A stretch of 64,000 nucleotides of DNA from Saccharina japonica (lineage: Eukaryota; Sar; Phaeophyceae; Laminariales; Laminariaceae). The DNA is taken from NCBI GenBank assembly GCA_008828725.1, contig MEHQ01004263.1, positions 62,001 to 126,000 on the forward strand, written 5' to 3'. Under the pieces are notes generated by a model that did no database searches, was not told the DNA's origin, and saw nothing but the letters and a program-made list of their open reading frames with translations. A program made the translations under genes and the position numbers. Shown one piece after another: positions 1-10,945 of this stretch; position 1 is the stretch's first letter, and each line of letters starts with the position of its first letter.

Positions 1-1268
1 AGAAACACTCAGTCGCATCACCGTCGAAATCCCTGGTGGTGGTGGTGGTAGCGGCGGTGGCAGTCAAATAAACCTAAACGTGCGGTGACCTGTACATGAT
101 AATGCATTAACTCGGAACTAAAAAACATCCAGGAAATGGCCTGATTGAGGATTACACGGTACCACTGCGGCACGCGCGGCAGCTAGAAACACGAGACGAC
201 GGCGAACCCATACCCACACGGTGGATGGGATGTGAAAACAAACTACAGTAGATACCAGTGCGAGCACGTTTTCCTACGTAATCTGATCTACACATGCGTG
301 CACTTAAAATAGGATTCCACATAACGACGACCGCAGTGGCCACAAACGGGTATGCACGGTGCGCTTGGAAGCGAACATCGGGCGTAGTTGATGCCCAAGG
401 CGGTCGGTTCAGCGCCAGTTCCCCTCTTGAGTGGATGCCACGACTATACGCAACGCGAGTCTGTCTGTGCACAAGATGACTGCGCTACGTATAGCATTCG
501 TGTTCGGTCTGAAGTTGGACCATGTTGGCTCCTATCCGACATTCGCGCCGGTCGACTTGGAATACCGCGAGGTTGATAAGCTCACCTTGGACAATAGACA
601 CAAATGGACACTGCAATAGCAATAGAGAATGACCCCGTGGATGAATATATTGTCGTCGGTAAAGGGTACCGATTGGCACGTCTTTCAACAGATGTTTTGT
701 CGTGTCGGTAATGTGTATCGATTGGTTCATTCCCCCATCGTTTTGTTCGGGCAGCCGCCGTCTCCGGCATTCCCTCGACGTAGAATACTGTTACCGACGA
801 TGGCCATCGATGGAAAGCCTGCACATCAATTGCGGTCGAATATAGCTATATCGGCGGACCATTCTTGTAATTTATGGTGACCGGCAATGGCCATCGCTGG
901 ACAAAGTGCAAAAAATATTATTGTGGTGGAAAAATGTACATCGATTGACAAGTATCACCAGTAAATTGCCACATGCACATGCATGCAATGATCGGCAGCA
1001 GTGTGTGCATGCTGCGATGCATCGTGATCACGCCACGCAACACACAGTGTACCTGGTATCATACACTAGCAACATGAGTTGCGGGGCGTACCGATAAATA
1101 GCATGCCCTACATACCAGATACTACTACTGCTGTAGAATGCTTTGTGTATCTTGAAGTATTTCGTAGTATGAATTAATCAAACAAAATGGCGTTGTATCG
1201 TAGGCTTTGGAGAATGTACGAAACGGGGGCCGGGTCCCGCAGGCAACACAATGATTTGTTCCCGGAAG
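1..1268. other. Unassigned DNA left of the hAT-like element
   Basis: I recognise no gene here. Open frames are short (up to 106 codons), overlap on both strands and match no family I know. There is a small GGT/GGC trinucleotide tract near 37-62. A short motif, ATGGCCATCGATGG or a close variant, occurs near 800 and 890 and again near 6516 and 6607, so part of this stretch may be dispersed repeat. Confidence 0.5.
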
Positions 1269-1295
1269 AAAAATAGCAGGGTTCTTTACGGTTAA

Positions 1296-1760
1296 CCGTC
1301 CGTGCACGGTGCGGTTTTTTGTTTTCGAAAATCGTACGGTCCGGTTCGGTGCGGTTTTCAGAAAGCGGAAATATTACGGTGCGGTTCGGTGCGGTTTTCA
1401 GAAAGCGGAAATATTACGTTGCGGTTCGGTGCGGTTATCCGATATTGTGAATCCTACGATGCGGTTCGGTTTTTTCATGCATCTTACGGTGCGGTTCGGA
1501 GCGGTTTTCATAAATCAGGAGTCCTACGGTGCGGTTCAGTGCGGTTTTCAGAAATCGTAAATGTAACGGTGCGGTTCGGTGTTTTCATGCATCCTACGGT
1601 GCGGTTCGGTGCGGTTTTCAGAAATCGGGAATCCTACGGTGCGGTTCGGTGTGGTTTTTAGATTTAGTAAATCCTACGGTGCGGTTCGGTGCTGTGATAC
1701 ATCTTACGGTGCGGTCCGGTGCGGTTCCCCGTTGAACGGTTTTTGCTACGGTGCGGTTCC
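1296..1760 (+). repeat. Left subterminal array of 40-bp GGTGCGGTTCGG units
   Basis: About ten tandem units share the core ACGGTGCGGTTCGGTGCGGT followed by a variable spacer such as TTTCAGAAATCGGGAATCCT. The period is 40 bp (clear steps at 1334, 1374, 1414), with some units shortened. Subterminal motif arrays in hAT elements are known transposase-binding regions; that role here is inference. The frames that stay open across the array are repeat artefacts, not genes. Confidence 0.85.
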
Positions 1761-3114
1761 AATCCCCGTAGGGAAAACCGTTCAAAACCGCTGTTTCTCC
1801 ACGGTGCACCGTATGAATAAACCGTACAAAACCGCGGTTTCGTGCGGTTTTTGTCCCTTTTCTCGGGGCACTACCGCACTAACGAAACCGTTACAGGCAG
1901 CGTATGAATAAACCGTACGAAACCGCGGTTTCGTTCGGTATTCGTGCATGGTGCATCTCATTGTTTACTTTCTACGCAAAGTGAACAGAGCTACAACTGC
2001 CGCACGGGGGAGACCTTGCCCCTGGCTTTTCCCCCGCAACGTCGATCATTTTACCGCGAACTGTGCTGACTAATAGCGCCGTCGCGACCGGAGAAGGGCA
2101 TGTCGCGGCGGCTTTCGGTAGTGCAGGGCCCAGGGTAGCACCGACGACAGGGTGGGGGGCCAAAGCTGCACCGGCGGCCGACTACTGACCAGCTTCGGAC
2201 TGCGCAACACTGGCTGCGGGCTCCAGGGCACCGCCTGCGGGCTGCGGACCGGATGTGCATATAACTTGCACCTCTTCGGCTGGGGACGAATGCGCACCCG
2301 CAAGTGCCGTACCGGTAGTAGATTTTCACGCCCCGGTGTGGTGGTGTCGGCGGTGGGGTGTGGCAATGTGTGGCAAAGCAGCTTTGGTGGCGTACACGCT
2401 TTGGCACGCATTCCCGGGTTCCCTGTGTTTTTGCGCATTGTGTTTTTGTGCATTTGTGAATTTACATATTTTCTGTTTTCGTACTTTAGTATCAATCAGG
2501 TTTTACCGATATCCAATTTCAATATTGTTTCGGAAAAAATCCATAGGTATTTCCTATTTTTCAGCAGTTTTCATATTTCTAGTTTCTATGTTGTTTTCAA
2601 TTGTCACGGTATTCAGGGATGGTATATAGTATATAGTATATACATGTGAATGGTATGATTGAAATACAAGCTGTACTGCTGTACATTGTCCGATGGCAAA
2701 TGGAACAAAAAAATATAATGATTGTCACGGGGTGATACAAACGATACATTTTATAAATATATAGATCAGCTGATAATGAAAATTAAATATTTAATACCTG
2801 GTAAATTAATGTGAAATATGAAATACCTATATACTCCGAATATATAAATATATAATATACCACGTATAAATCAACTTTTTTGCATTTTAACATTAAAAGA
2901 AAAACAATTATTCAAAATATGAAATATCCTAAGATCAACCAAGCTAGCGGGAGAACGTTTGACACGAAACCGAGCAGAAAACGCCATGAACAGTGCGAAA
3001 CCGTGACCCTATAGCACCGTTCCGCGGTCGATGGAACCGCGGTTTGTATACGGTTTCAAGTTAACCGCACCGTTAAATAACCGATCTAACGGTTTTTGGC
3101 ACCGTATCTTGATG

Positions 3115-3400
3115 CACACGGTGCGGTGCGGTTTCTATGTCATTCCTACGGTGCGGTTCGGTGCGGTTTTCGGAAATCAGGAATCTTACGGTGCGGTTCG
3201 GTGTGTTTTTTAGATATTGGAAATCCTACGGTGCGCTTCGGTGCTGTGATATTTCCTACGGTGCGATTCGGTGCGGTTTTCAGAAATCGGGAATGCTACG
3301 GTGCGGTTCGGTGCGGTTTTCAGATCTCGTGAACCCTACGGTGCGGTTCGGTTATATTGTTTTCTAAACGGTGCGGTTCGGTGCGGTTTTACGATATCGC
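3115..3400 (+). repeat. Right subterminal array of 40-bp GGTGCGGTTCGG units
   Basis: Six to seven units of the same 40-bp motif as at 1296-1760, in the same orientation rather than mirrored, followed by the right terminal inverted repeat. Between 2955 and 3110 lie looser AACCGCGGTTT and AAACCG motifs on both strands, as also seen at 1735-1960. Confidence 0.8.
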
Positions 3401-3440
3401 CGATCCGAAAAACCGCACCGTAAAGAACCCTGAAAAATAG

Positions 3441-3906
3441 TACGACGTATGTTAATTTGGAGGGTTATAGTTAGCAAGAAAAGTTGTGCCAGTACGTTCT
3501 ACCGCTTGCCCTGTCGGCCATGCATTACGAAAATTATGACAGTCCGTTTTTCTTTGTACACGCATCATATATATTGTGGACGTGCGTTCGTGGTCCAAAC
3601 TTAAATGAACGAACGTGACGCGCGACGCCACTTGATGCATGCTATGTACGGGTAGAGGTACGCCATGTTGTTTCTGACCGTGGCCACTTGAGGAGGGCAC
3701 TACGTAGATATAGTTCATCCAAAAACTTAATTGGGAGGAAAACAAAGGCGCTACTCGTACCCGATAAGCAACTCCATGTCCTACGTAAGTATGCACTGCA
3801 CAATATTGCAGATATTGCAACACGATAACGAAAGCCCGACGAATTTTGGCTCGTAAGGCGTCCGAGCAGTCATAAACCATTTCAGCCAGAAGGTGTTATA
3901 TAGATC
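3441..3906. other. Unassigned DNA with a 142-codon open frame
   Basis: A minus-strand frame (3452-3880) is open for 142 codons. I see no conserved domain, and the first base past it abuts the hAT target duplication. It could be a decayed exon or retroelement piece, or chance. I would not call it a gene. Confidence 0.3.
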
Positions 3907-4240
3907 GGTCGCCCCGATGGTCTAGAGGTAACCTCGAACGCTTCTGAACGTTGATGTCTGGAGTTCGAATCTCACGTGGGTCGGACTTTTGAGTTTATTT
4001 GCAAAAATAAATAAAAAACGGAATCAACTGCTGAGAGCGCCAATTAATAGTAGCGTGGGTAGGCGCAATTCGATGCGAGTCGACGAGGGAAGGAAAGGCT
4101 GAAGTCTTCTCGCGAAAAAAATGCAAGGCAAGTACCGTAGTGGGGGAGGAGGGAGAGGAGCCTACTTTGTGACCCCGGATCTGAGTTTCGACTAGGGAGG
4201 AGAGAGAAAGGAAGGGCGAAGATATTGAATGGGATGGACA
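3907..4240 (+). mobile_element. tRNA-derived SINE, copy 1
   Basis: The head (3907-3987) resembles a tRNA: an A-box-like TGGTCTAGAGG and a B-box-like GAGTTCGAATCTC, the two internal RNA polymerase III promoter blocks. The body that follows contains the conserved stretches GTCGACGAGGGAAGG, CTTCTCGCG and GGGGAGGAGGGAGAGGAGCC and ends in ATGGGATGGACAAA, here merging into a TA microsatellite (4240-4258). The same head and body recur at 5564-5913, 23418-23776 and 33460-33824, and related bodies at 6650-6998 and 12893-13128. Head plus body plus A-rich end defines a SINE moved by a LINE's enzymes. Confidence 0.85.
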
Positions 4241-4258
4241 AATATATATATATATATA

Positions 4259-4476
4259 CCTCTACGTATGTCTCTCTTTCCTGCACCTGGAGTGCTAGCA
4301 GGGCAGGTCTTGCCTGTCGTATATGGCATTGCATTGTCTGCTCTGCTTACTGCACTGAGCGTAGTATCTCTGCTGTGTCGTAGTTTTGTGACCACAGAAC
4401 TGGTACCTTTTTAGGACGAAGAATCGGAACGGACACTGGGTGTGCTGGATGTCGACGGGTAGAAAGGAAGGTTTAA
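4259..4476 (-). repeat. Dispersed repeat F, copy 1
   Basis: One copy of a roughly 220-bp dispersed unit (named F here). Read on the minus strand it runs from TTAAACCTTCC through ACATCCAGCACACCCAGTGT and CACAAAACTACGACACAG to AGACAATGCAATGCCATATA. Other copies lie at 7139-7300, 12528-12890, 13607-13806, 35940-36180, 44905-45262 and 45279-45456. It directly follows SINE copy 1 and is ended by a TTAA-flanked insertion. Its function is unknown. Confidence 0.75.
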
Positions 4477-4804
4477 GGGGCCCCTTCGGTCATGATGAAA
4501 CACGAGTCTTCCATCGTTGAAAAATATATATTTTTCGTTTTTTTTAGAGCAGCAATACTATTTCTGGTATAATAACACCATATCAGTACTCCTTACCGAA
4601 AACGGCATACCTCCAGTTCAAATGCTTAGTATTTCGCGCATAGAGTATTACCGAGGAGACTAGACCATGGTCAACATTTGTGTCTCGGTAGGCATATCGA
4701 TCAGACGCCTTGGTCGTCACGAAAAGTGCCTCTAAAGATGCACTTTTCGTTGCAATTCAACACTCAAGTACTCTTGTTTCATCATGACCGAAGGGGCCCC
4801 TTAA
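4473..4804. mobile_element. TTAA-flanked MITE (piggyBac-like ends)
   Basis: The element 4477-4800 is bounded by near-perfect inverted repeats of about 32 bp starting GGGGCCCCTTCGGTCATGAT, and both sides carry TTAA (4473-4476, 4801-4804). TTAA duplication is the hallmark of piggyBac-type transposition. The left TTAA is the same one found inside intact F repeats, where GGTTTAATATGAAG is usual, so the insertion site is plausible. The sequence right of the element is not the F continuation, so the empty site cannot be rebuilt completely. The 324-bp interior has no coding capacity. Confidence 0.6.
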
Positions 4805-5563
4805 AAGGCTTTCCAAAACAAAATAGTAGCAGGATTATTACGGGTGTCCATAGCAAATACATAGGACCTACAGTAGTACAGGACACCTAATGAGAAACAG
4901 GAAATCTGAAATCTGGCCCAGGTTGGATTTCTTTTCTGAGAGAGGGTGCTTTCTACATTCATTTCAAGATACCGAGTCCAGAATTTCTTCATTTCCTACA
5001 AATAAATATCAGCCTGGCTTTCTTATCAGCCTTTTTTTTATTAGGTGTCCTGCACTGCTGTACGGTATACACGAAACTTGTACATTTCTCTATTTTTACT
5101 AACAATATTTGGTCCTATTTTCTATGGTCCCCGGTAATAGAATGCTTCCATCCTAGGTAAAATTATCGTTGATAGACAACGTTCCACTACAACACTAAAT
5201 CAAGTCAAAATACGTTTGAGGCAGTCGAATTTGTCACGTAAAATTGTTGATATTGACAAATTTATTTTTTGTGTCTCAAATGAAAATCCATACTTTAACC
5301 TCACCCCTAATCTACCTGTAACAATTGTAAAGCATGTATGTGCCACTCTGCACAGAAACATGACTTAAAATATGATTCCTTGCCAGCAAGAATCCTGTTA
5401 TATATATATGTATATTTTGGACGAGGTGACACTCATGTTGAACCATGAATGCATGGGATGCTGATGTCTGAAAGTAAGCTCTCACTCACGCACAGCGCTC
5501 CCGTACAACCTGGGTTGCAGAAAACAAAGGTACCTTTGCCTTTACAATGGTGCCCAAAAAAAA
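4805..5563. other. Unassigned AT-rich DNA
   Basis: No gene or repeat family recognised. Several A/T homopolymers and a TA tract near 5400-5415 are present. Open frames are short and without motifs. Confidence 0.5.
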
Positions 5564-5913
5564 CTTTTTTTTTTTTTTTTTGTCCATCCCATTTATTATC
5601 TTCGCCCTTCCTTTCTCTCTCCTCCCTAGTCGTAACTCAGATCCGGGGTCACAAAGTAGGCTCCTCTCCCTCCTCTCCCACTACGGTTCTTGCCTTGCAT
5701 TTTTATCGCGAGAAGACTTCAGCCTTTCCTTCCCTCGTCGACTCGCATCGAATTGTGCTTACCCACGCTACTATTAATTGGCGCTCTCAGCAGTTGATTC
5801 CGTTTTTATTTATTTTTGCAAATAAACTCAAAAGTCCGACCCACGTGAGATTCGAACTCCAGACATCAACGTTCAGAAGCGTTCGAGGTTACCTCTAGAC
5901 CATCGGGGCGACC
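5564..5913 (-). mobile_element. tRNA-derived SINE, copy 2
   Basis: Full-length minus-strand copy of the family at 3907-4240. The tRNA-like head is at the high-coordinate end (A box complement CCTCTAGACCATCGG near 5890-5906, B box complement GAGATTCGAACTC near 5848-5860). The body is conserved and the tail is a poly-A of about 17 read as T at 5566-5582. Frames of 76 and 149 codons crossing it are translations of the SINE body and are not genes. Confidence 0.88.
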
Positions 5914-6649
5914 TGGTTGGTATTAATTAATGACTGTGCTATGTACTAACCACAATAATATACTGCTGTTCATCACAATAGATTGCGTATGATATATATG
6001 AATAGTGTACCCAGCGATGGGCATTCAATATTGCCGGTCACAACAAACTAAAATTGTGACCACGGGCTGTGATCTTGCTAGATTAGACTACAGGGATTAG
6101 CAACTGAAACGAGTTTAATGTGAAGACAACAACAACAACAAATGCCGTGGGCCGTGGGGTGTCCGCTATCGATAGTCATTGTCGATCGCCTTATGGTTCG
6201 TACAATATATCCATCGATAGCTTCTCCTATCGCCAACCATAGCAATGTGCACCACCATTGTTCTTACCTGGTATCATGGTATCATAGGTATTTGTTTATC
6301 TCATATTCTGATGTTGTGGGATGGTGGACAACAATGGCGAGAATCGCCCACTCCCGACTCTTGTATGAAAGCAAGACGGCGTCAAACCCCATCTTGCAGG
6401 AGGGCAAGGAACGACAGAAGAAGCTGGTGCTACAGGTGGTGCGTTATGTTTTCAGCCCGTCCCCCCTTTCGAAATCAGTTGAGGCCCCCTCCCCAATATT
6501 TTGCGGCCAGCAATGAATGGTCATCGATGGCGTGCACAACCAATCGTGGTGGGAATGCAGATCACTTCACAGCGTGCAGAATTTACTCCCGCCGGCAATT
6601 AATGAATGGCCATCGATGGACAATTTCCTCAATATACTGTACAGCAGCC
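5914..6649. other. Unassigned DNA with short dispersed repeats
   Basis: Contains a block at 6045-6100 whose reverse complement lies at 33826-33875, right beside SINE copy 6. It also holds AACTGAAACGAGTTTAATGT followed by (AAC)n at 6102-6140, which recurs beside SINE copy 5 at 23777-23820. A 6334-6438 frame ending at a CAG|GTGGTG donor-like site could be a small exon but has no recognisable motif. Confidence 0.4.
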
Positions 6650-6998
6650 GGTCACCCTGGTGGTCTACAGCAGCAGGAAACCACGAATACTACTAGTAGG
6701 TTGGAGGTCGAGGGTTCGAGTCTCCGTATGGAGTTTGTTATTCTCAAATGACACCCAACTGTCGAGAGCGCATTATTGTATTAATTAATGTATTTATATA
6801 GCGTGGGTAAGCACATTTTAACGAGAGTTGACGAGGGAAGCAATTGCTCAAATCTTCTCGCGATGAAAATGAAAGGCAAGAACCGTCGTAGTAGGGGAGG
6901 AGGGCGAAGAGCCCACTGTGACCCCGGATCTGAGTCACGACTAGGAACGAGAGATAAAGGAAGTCCGACGATAAGAAATGGGATGGGGGAAAAAACAA
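6650..6998 (+). mobile_element. SINE with a different tRNA-like head, copy 3
   Basis: The body from about 6765 matches the SINE family (GTCGAGAGCGC, GCGTGGGTAAGC, GAGTTGACGAGGGAAG, CTTCTCGCGATGAAAATG, GAGCCCACTGTGACCCC, ATGGGATGG). The head differs: TGGTGGTCTACAGCAGCAGG as A-box region and GAGGGTTCGAGTCTCCG as B-box region. Same body with a different tRNA head points to head exchange within a SINE family. There is little poly-A left. Confidence 0.75.
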
Positions 6999-7138
6999 TG
7001 TGGTGGACATGTCTATCGATTGAAAGTATCGTCTACTACAGACTATTTCTGCCAAAGTTGTGCTAATCTATTATTGTCGCCCGACAAAATCTATCGATAG
7101 CATAGACACGTTCAAGAGTCCATTGTGGTCGACAATGC

Positions 7139-7300
7139 GTGTGTGTTCATCACGTCCACTGCTCTCTCCACCCGTCAGCATCCAGCATACATACCCACAG
7201 TGTCCGCGTGCCGATTCCTACTCCTATTAATAGAGAGATACAAGCTCTGTGGTCACAACACCACGACACAGAGATACTGCACTATAGCGCAGTAAGTAGA
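7139..7300 (+). repeat. Dispersed repeat F, diverged copy
   Basis: Shares GTGTGTGTTCATCAC, CATCCAGCATACATACCCAC, AGTGTCCGCGTGCCGATTC, TGTGGTCACAACACCACGAC and ACAGAGATACTGCACTA with the F family, with many substitutions. It is the most diverged F copy in the window. Confidence 0.6.
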
Positions 7301-9746
7301 ATACATACTGAACATCAATTGAGTTCCCCCCTCGTCCATTATTATTGTTGACGCAACATACTACTACAGTATTGTTGGGTTATTGTCCAGGGTGTATGTG
7401 CAGATTGTTGTGAACAAACAGTAGAAGCAGCTTTGAAAACAACAGCTAAAACAAATTAACACCCAAACCCGCCCAAACACTCCAAAACAAACTCCTAGAT
7501 TTGAATCTCAGAGTTGTCAAAACTGTCAAATTTCCTTACATAGAAAGCTGAACCACACGACTCCCTACATCATTTTCCCTACGAGTGAAAGGGGCGTGTT
7601 TTAGTATGTACGATTAAAGAAATTGGGAAATTTGAATAGAAAAACAAACGAACACAGCACGCCCCCGCCCCGTATCACGATTCTCGCACGGCTGAAGATT
7701 GGTGGACATCATTGCCACAGCTACAGGGACATGAAGGTGAGTCGAAATAGGTGTAAAAAACACATTAGTATTCGCTCACAGGCAACAACACTGACATATG
7801 CACAGTACAGAAAACCTAATTGGAACAGGCTAATAAGAAAGCCGGGCTGAGATTTAGAGGAAAATGAGAAATTCAGGAATCGTTATCTCGAAAATGGTGT
7901 ACAAAGCACCCTTTATCAAATACGAAAACCGGCCTGGACGACACTTCCTGCTTCTTGTTAGGAATCCTGTCCTGTAGAGGTCCACGAGGAAGAAAACGGT
8001 GGTTAAGAACATGAGGCTCACTTCTTGGTGGATGCTAAGAAAGGTTGGTTAAGAAATCGTGCTCAGCCATGAGCGGCACCCTAAACCCTATATAATAGCG
8101 TACGTATTTGAGCACCAACAACGGTTGTCCAAGGATGGCGTCACACAAACGTTCTAACTAAGGCTTGCTCACAGACAGCGGTTTTTTCTTGTTGACGGGC
8201 CCATGCTATACGTATGTATGTACGTACGAGCATATACAGGAGAGAGGTATAGTAGGCTCATCCCCACGGTAGGTAGGGTTTGCAGTTAGTGTTGGCCTTC
8301 GACGCGTTCTACGACACGATTTAGTTGAGTTTTCCGAATGACAGGGGCGAGGCATTCCGCGGTAGGGGCGCACCATAACTTTCTGAGGTCCTCACCCGAA
8401 ACATGACTTCCGAAACATTCGTTCGCGCAACCCGACCAAACCATCCAATAATAAGGTAGTCCAAAAACAAATGTACCAGTAAAATAATAATAGTGTCCGG
8501 TGGTTGCTCACGTGAGGAGCACAACCGGTCAGAAAAAATCGAGCAAAAGGGGTACCCCTACCGTGGGATTGCTCGCTCCCTAACCCATACTCGCCGGAAA
8601 TTATTTCTTGCGTTTCAAATGCTTTTCGTTTCGCGTTTACTTAGGTCATGGGACTGTTCGTCGGGTACGTACGTACAGTAGCACTACTTTTTCCCTCCAA
8701 AAACAATGTGTGGGTGAGGTGTAAAGGGCCCTCCTCAAGTTAGGGGCCGCAGAAAAAACACGGTGAACCTTCTGAGACAATTTGTTCTGAACGTGTGAGC
8801 TCCTCATGTGGCCACCTACCGGTTAGTATGATACATACACACTATATGATTAATAGTAGCACGTAGCCGTGTATTTGTTTTGAGACTACGGCATGTAGTG
8901 CATATAAATCTTGGCCGAGATGTGCAAACAAACGCCTCCGAAGTCATATTTCGGCTGAGCTGTCGCCTCCCCAAAACAGAAACTACTAATTACTCAATTC
9001 ACACTGTTATTCAAGCACTTCAGTCAAGTAGTTGATTCAATAATTATTGCACCCACCCCCAAGAAACTAAACTCTTTACAAAGGCTGATTCAAGCAAACG
9101 CCCCAAACTTGCGTCCGCTAGTGCCGTCTCTGGAAAAAACAAAAGCACGAATTACCACTTTTACAACTGAGTTATTAACCAAACAAAGCTATCGATCTCC
9201 TCATGTGAGGAAGTCAGGAGATACGCCACCCCTACCGTGGCATTGACGTAATACTAAAACCAAGTGAATACAATCCTTAAAAACAACATTGATTGTTGTT
9301 GAAATCCGTCCAGAAATCTCCACATTCTTCAGCAGTACAACAGTAGTTTGTTTCCGATACTGACTTTGAGTTGGTGTGTAGGTTGTTTTATCTTGTTTTG
9401 GTATACTGTACTCTCGCTCCATCCCCACCGCATCCCCCGGCGGCGATGGCTCAACCCGATTCCTCATAGTATCCTCTTGACCACACTGAAGTAATTTCTC
9501 AAGGATGCTATATACAGTAGTTCCAGTGACGGATATAGATGTGGTATTCGGATTATAGCTAATATATGCACTTTTTCGCTGATAGTAGGGGTAGGGCCGC
9601 TTGAAGTTCCTCCCGGTTCTGCGGCCTAGAGCTCTCTAGCTTTAACGGGCTGAAGACATACTACAGTACATACATATAGTACAACAGTAGAATAATCAGT
9701 CGCAATTTTGTCCAAGAAGAACCTACAACGTCGTGATGTCACCTAC
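7301..9746. other. Unassigned DNA between repeat F and the AEC exon
   Basis: No gene, RNA or known repeat could be supported over about 2.4 kb. Frames are under 90 codons and lack motifs. An imperfect palindrome centred on CACGTG sits near 8497-8528. The downstream exons of the AEC-like gene (minus strand) should lie in this stretch, but I could not place them. Confidence 0.4.
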
Positions 9747-10111
9747 CTGTTGATGTCATCTTGTTCGCACAGCGACTCCATGATCAGAAGCGGGAATCCT
9801 ACGCAGTTCGGGAAAACAACCGCCAGCTGAACAGGACGAAAGGCACGGCGATCTTCCGGTTGTAGCAGGAGTCGGCCTAGTACCCCCGAGAGGATGAACG
9901 ACAAAGCAATCGTGAAGCCCGCGGCCACCACCAACAGCCACGAATCCCGGAGGGCCGCAGGATTCAAGGCAGCTCCCGTGCCAGAAATAACCAGCGCTGG
10001 TAGGAAAAGTTGGGCGCAGATCCGGCTGACGAAGCGACAAGCCTTCTTGTTCAACAGAGCTGCGCCACATGCAGACAGGCAAGGTAGCATCGGTAACGAC
10101 GACAACGCCAT
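9747..10111 (-). CDS. Exon of an auxin-efflux-carrier (AEC/PIN-likes type) membrane transporter
   Basis: The minus-strand frame reads continuously from ATG at 10111 to a good donor, AACAG|GTAGGT, at 9747/9746. It encodes hydrophobic segments typical of the AEC family: a first helix around SSLPMLPCLSACGAALL, then the conserved helix-2 entry FVSRICAQLFLPALVIS, a long helix (SWLLVVAAGFTIALSFILSG), and a fourth containing FPNCVGFPLLIMESLC. This last part corresponds to the family's F-P-N-[SC]-G...PL signature followed by an LC. AEC proteins sit in plasma or ER membranes and export auxin or small organic acids; the substrate here is unknown. The frame stays open upstream to an acceptor-like TTGCAG at 10233, so the exon may begin at 10232 instead of at the ATG. 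Only the N-terminal third of a carrier is covered. Confidence 0.68.
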
Positions 10112-10833
10112 AAACAAGATAACATCAGTGGGCAGGACCGATCGGTTGTGCCAGTAGCATGGAGCATAGTCGAGTCGGTGTCCATACGTCGTACGTAGAC
10201 GAATGCGAAGAGGGACCGGGTGAGCACAGGACCTGCAACACAGAAGGTGGGCTTGAAAATCAAAACAGCGGAAACGTTATATAACGTGGAAATGACTACG
10301 GCAGTACAAGGTGCCGACGACCATTACGTAGCATAATATGTTGGTTCTCCTAGTGAATTAAAAGGTGGGCTACGTTGCGCAATGTCTCAACAAGGATTTG
10401 TTTGGACCCATATCGTGCAAGCAGGGCGGTGCCGGCCACCGGTAATATGCAAGTTGCAAGTTTGCGATCGAAGAACTCGATTTATTGATATACTTCGAAG
10501 TTTATATACTGTAGTAGTATAGCCAAGGGCCGCCATTTCACTGTGAACTGGAAAACCTCAAAGCTGCGTCGAGCCACGCTTGCGAGAGGCTGCGCACGAA
10601 TCGCGACGCGGTTGAAGTATACTCTGTCATGGGCTCACCGGCTGCATCTTGACTACTACTGCTACTGCTACTGCTAGAATAGCTCTCGGACAATGTACAA
10701 ACACATACCTACTTCCAAACACCGTTATTTATTTCATATCGCGTCGATCGTGATATAACGAGGCCGCCAACGCGCTGGCAGTAGTAGCAGGACAGGAGGT
10801 GATCGTGCACACCTCATCAAGACATCCACTCAC

Positions 10834-10945
10834 GTTCGTGCCGGGGCCACTTGGATGCAAGAAACCCAGCTAGCAGGACCACGTAGACCCTCATGGTTCC
10901 CAAGACGCTAATTATCAGCAACGTGGTCGTCGTATCCTGCGCCAT
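10834..10945 (-). CDS. Putative first exon of an AEC-like membrane protein
   Basis: ATG at 10945 opens a 37-codon frame ending at a consensus donor (CGAAC|GTGAGT, exon end 10834). The peptide starts MAQDTTTT and has one membrane helix, LLIISVLGTMRVYVVLLAGF, followed by a basic turn (SKWPRHE). This is the usual shape of the AEC N-terminus. It lies about 600 bp upstream of the strong AEC exon on the same strand. Joined to the TTGCAG acceptor at 10233 it enters a different frame (reading RPVLTRSLFAFVY) from the AEC exon, so either a small exon is missing, splicing differs, or the two are separate or decayed gene parts. Confidence 0.45.

Larger units (their letters stand above)
1269..3440. mobile_element. 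Non-autonomous hAT-superfamily DNA transposon with 8-bp target duplication
   Basis: The element proper spans 1277-3432. Its ends are perfect 16-bp terminal inverted repeats, CAGGGTTCTTTACGGT at 1277-1292 and its complement at 3417-3432. Both sides carry the identical 8-bp sequence AAAAATAG (1269-1276 and 3433-3440), a target-site duplication. Eight-base duplications and inverted repeats starting CAGGG are known hallmarks of hAT transposons. Inside both ends lie arrays of a roughly 40-bp unit built from TACGGTGCGGTTCGG. The central 1 kb is GC-rich at 2000-2350 and strongly AT-rich at 2450-2900. The longest frame (2152-2649) shows no zinc-finger BED or hAT dimerisation motif, so I infer a non-autonomous element moved by a transposase encoded elsewhere. 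Confidence 0.85.

Noticed and set aside
1302..1911. Several overlapping plus-strand frames of 60-119 codons with GAVRCGF repeats
   Set aside because: They follow the 40-bp motif array; a repeat period not divisible by three opens all frames. Not coding.
3452..3880. 142-codon minus frame beside the hAT element as a gene
   Set aside because: No recognisable domain, and joining it across the excised hAT element meets stop codons.
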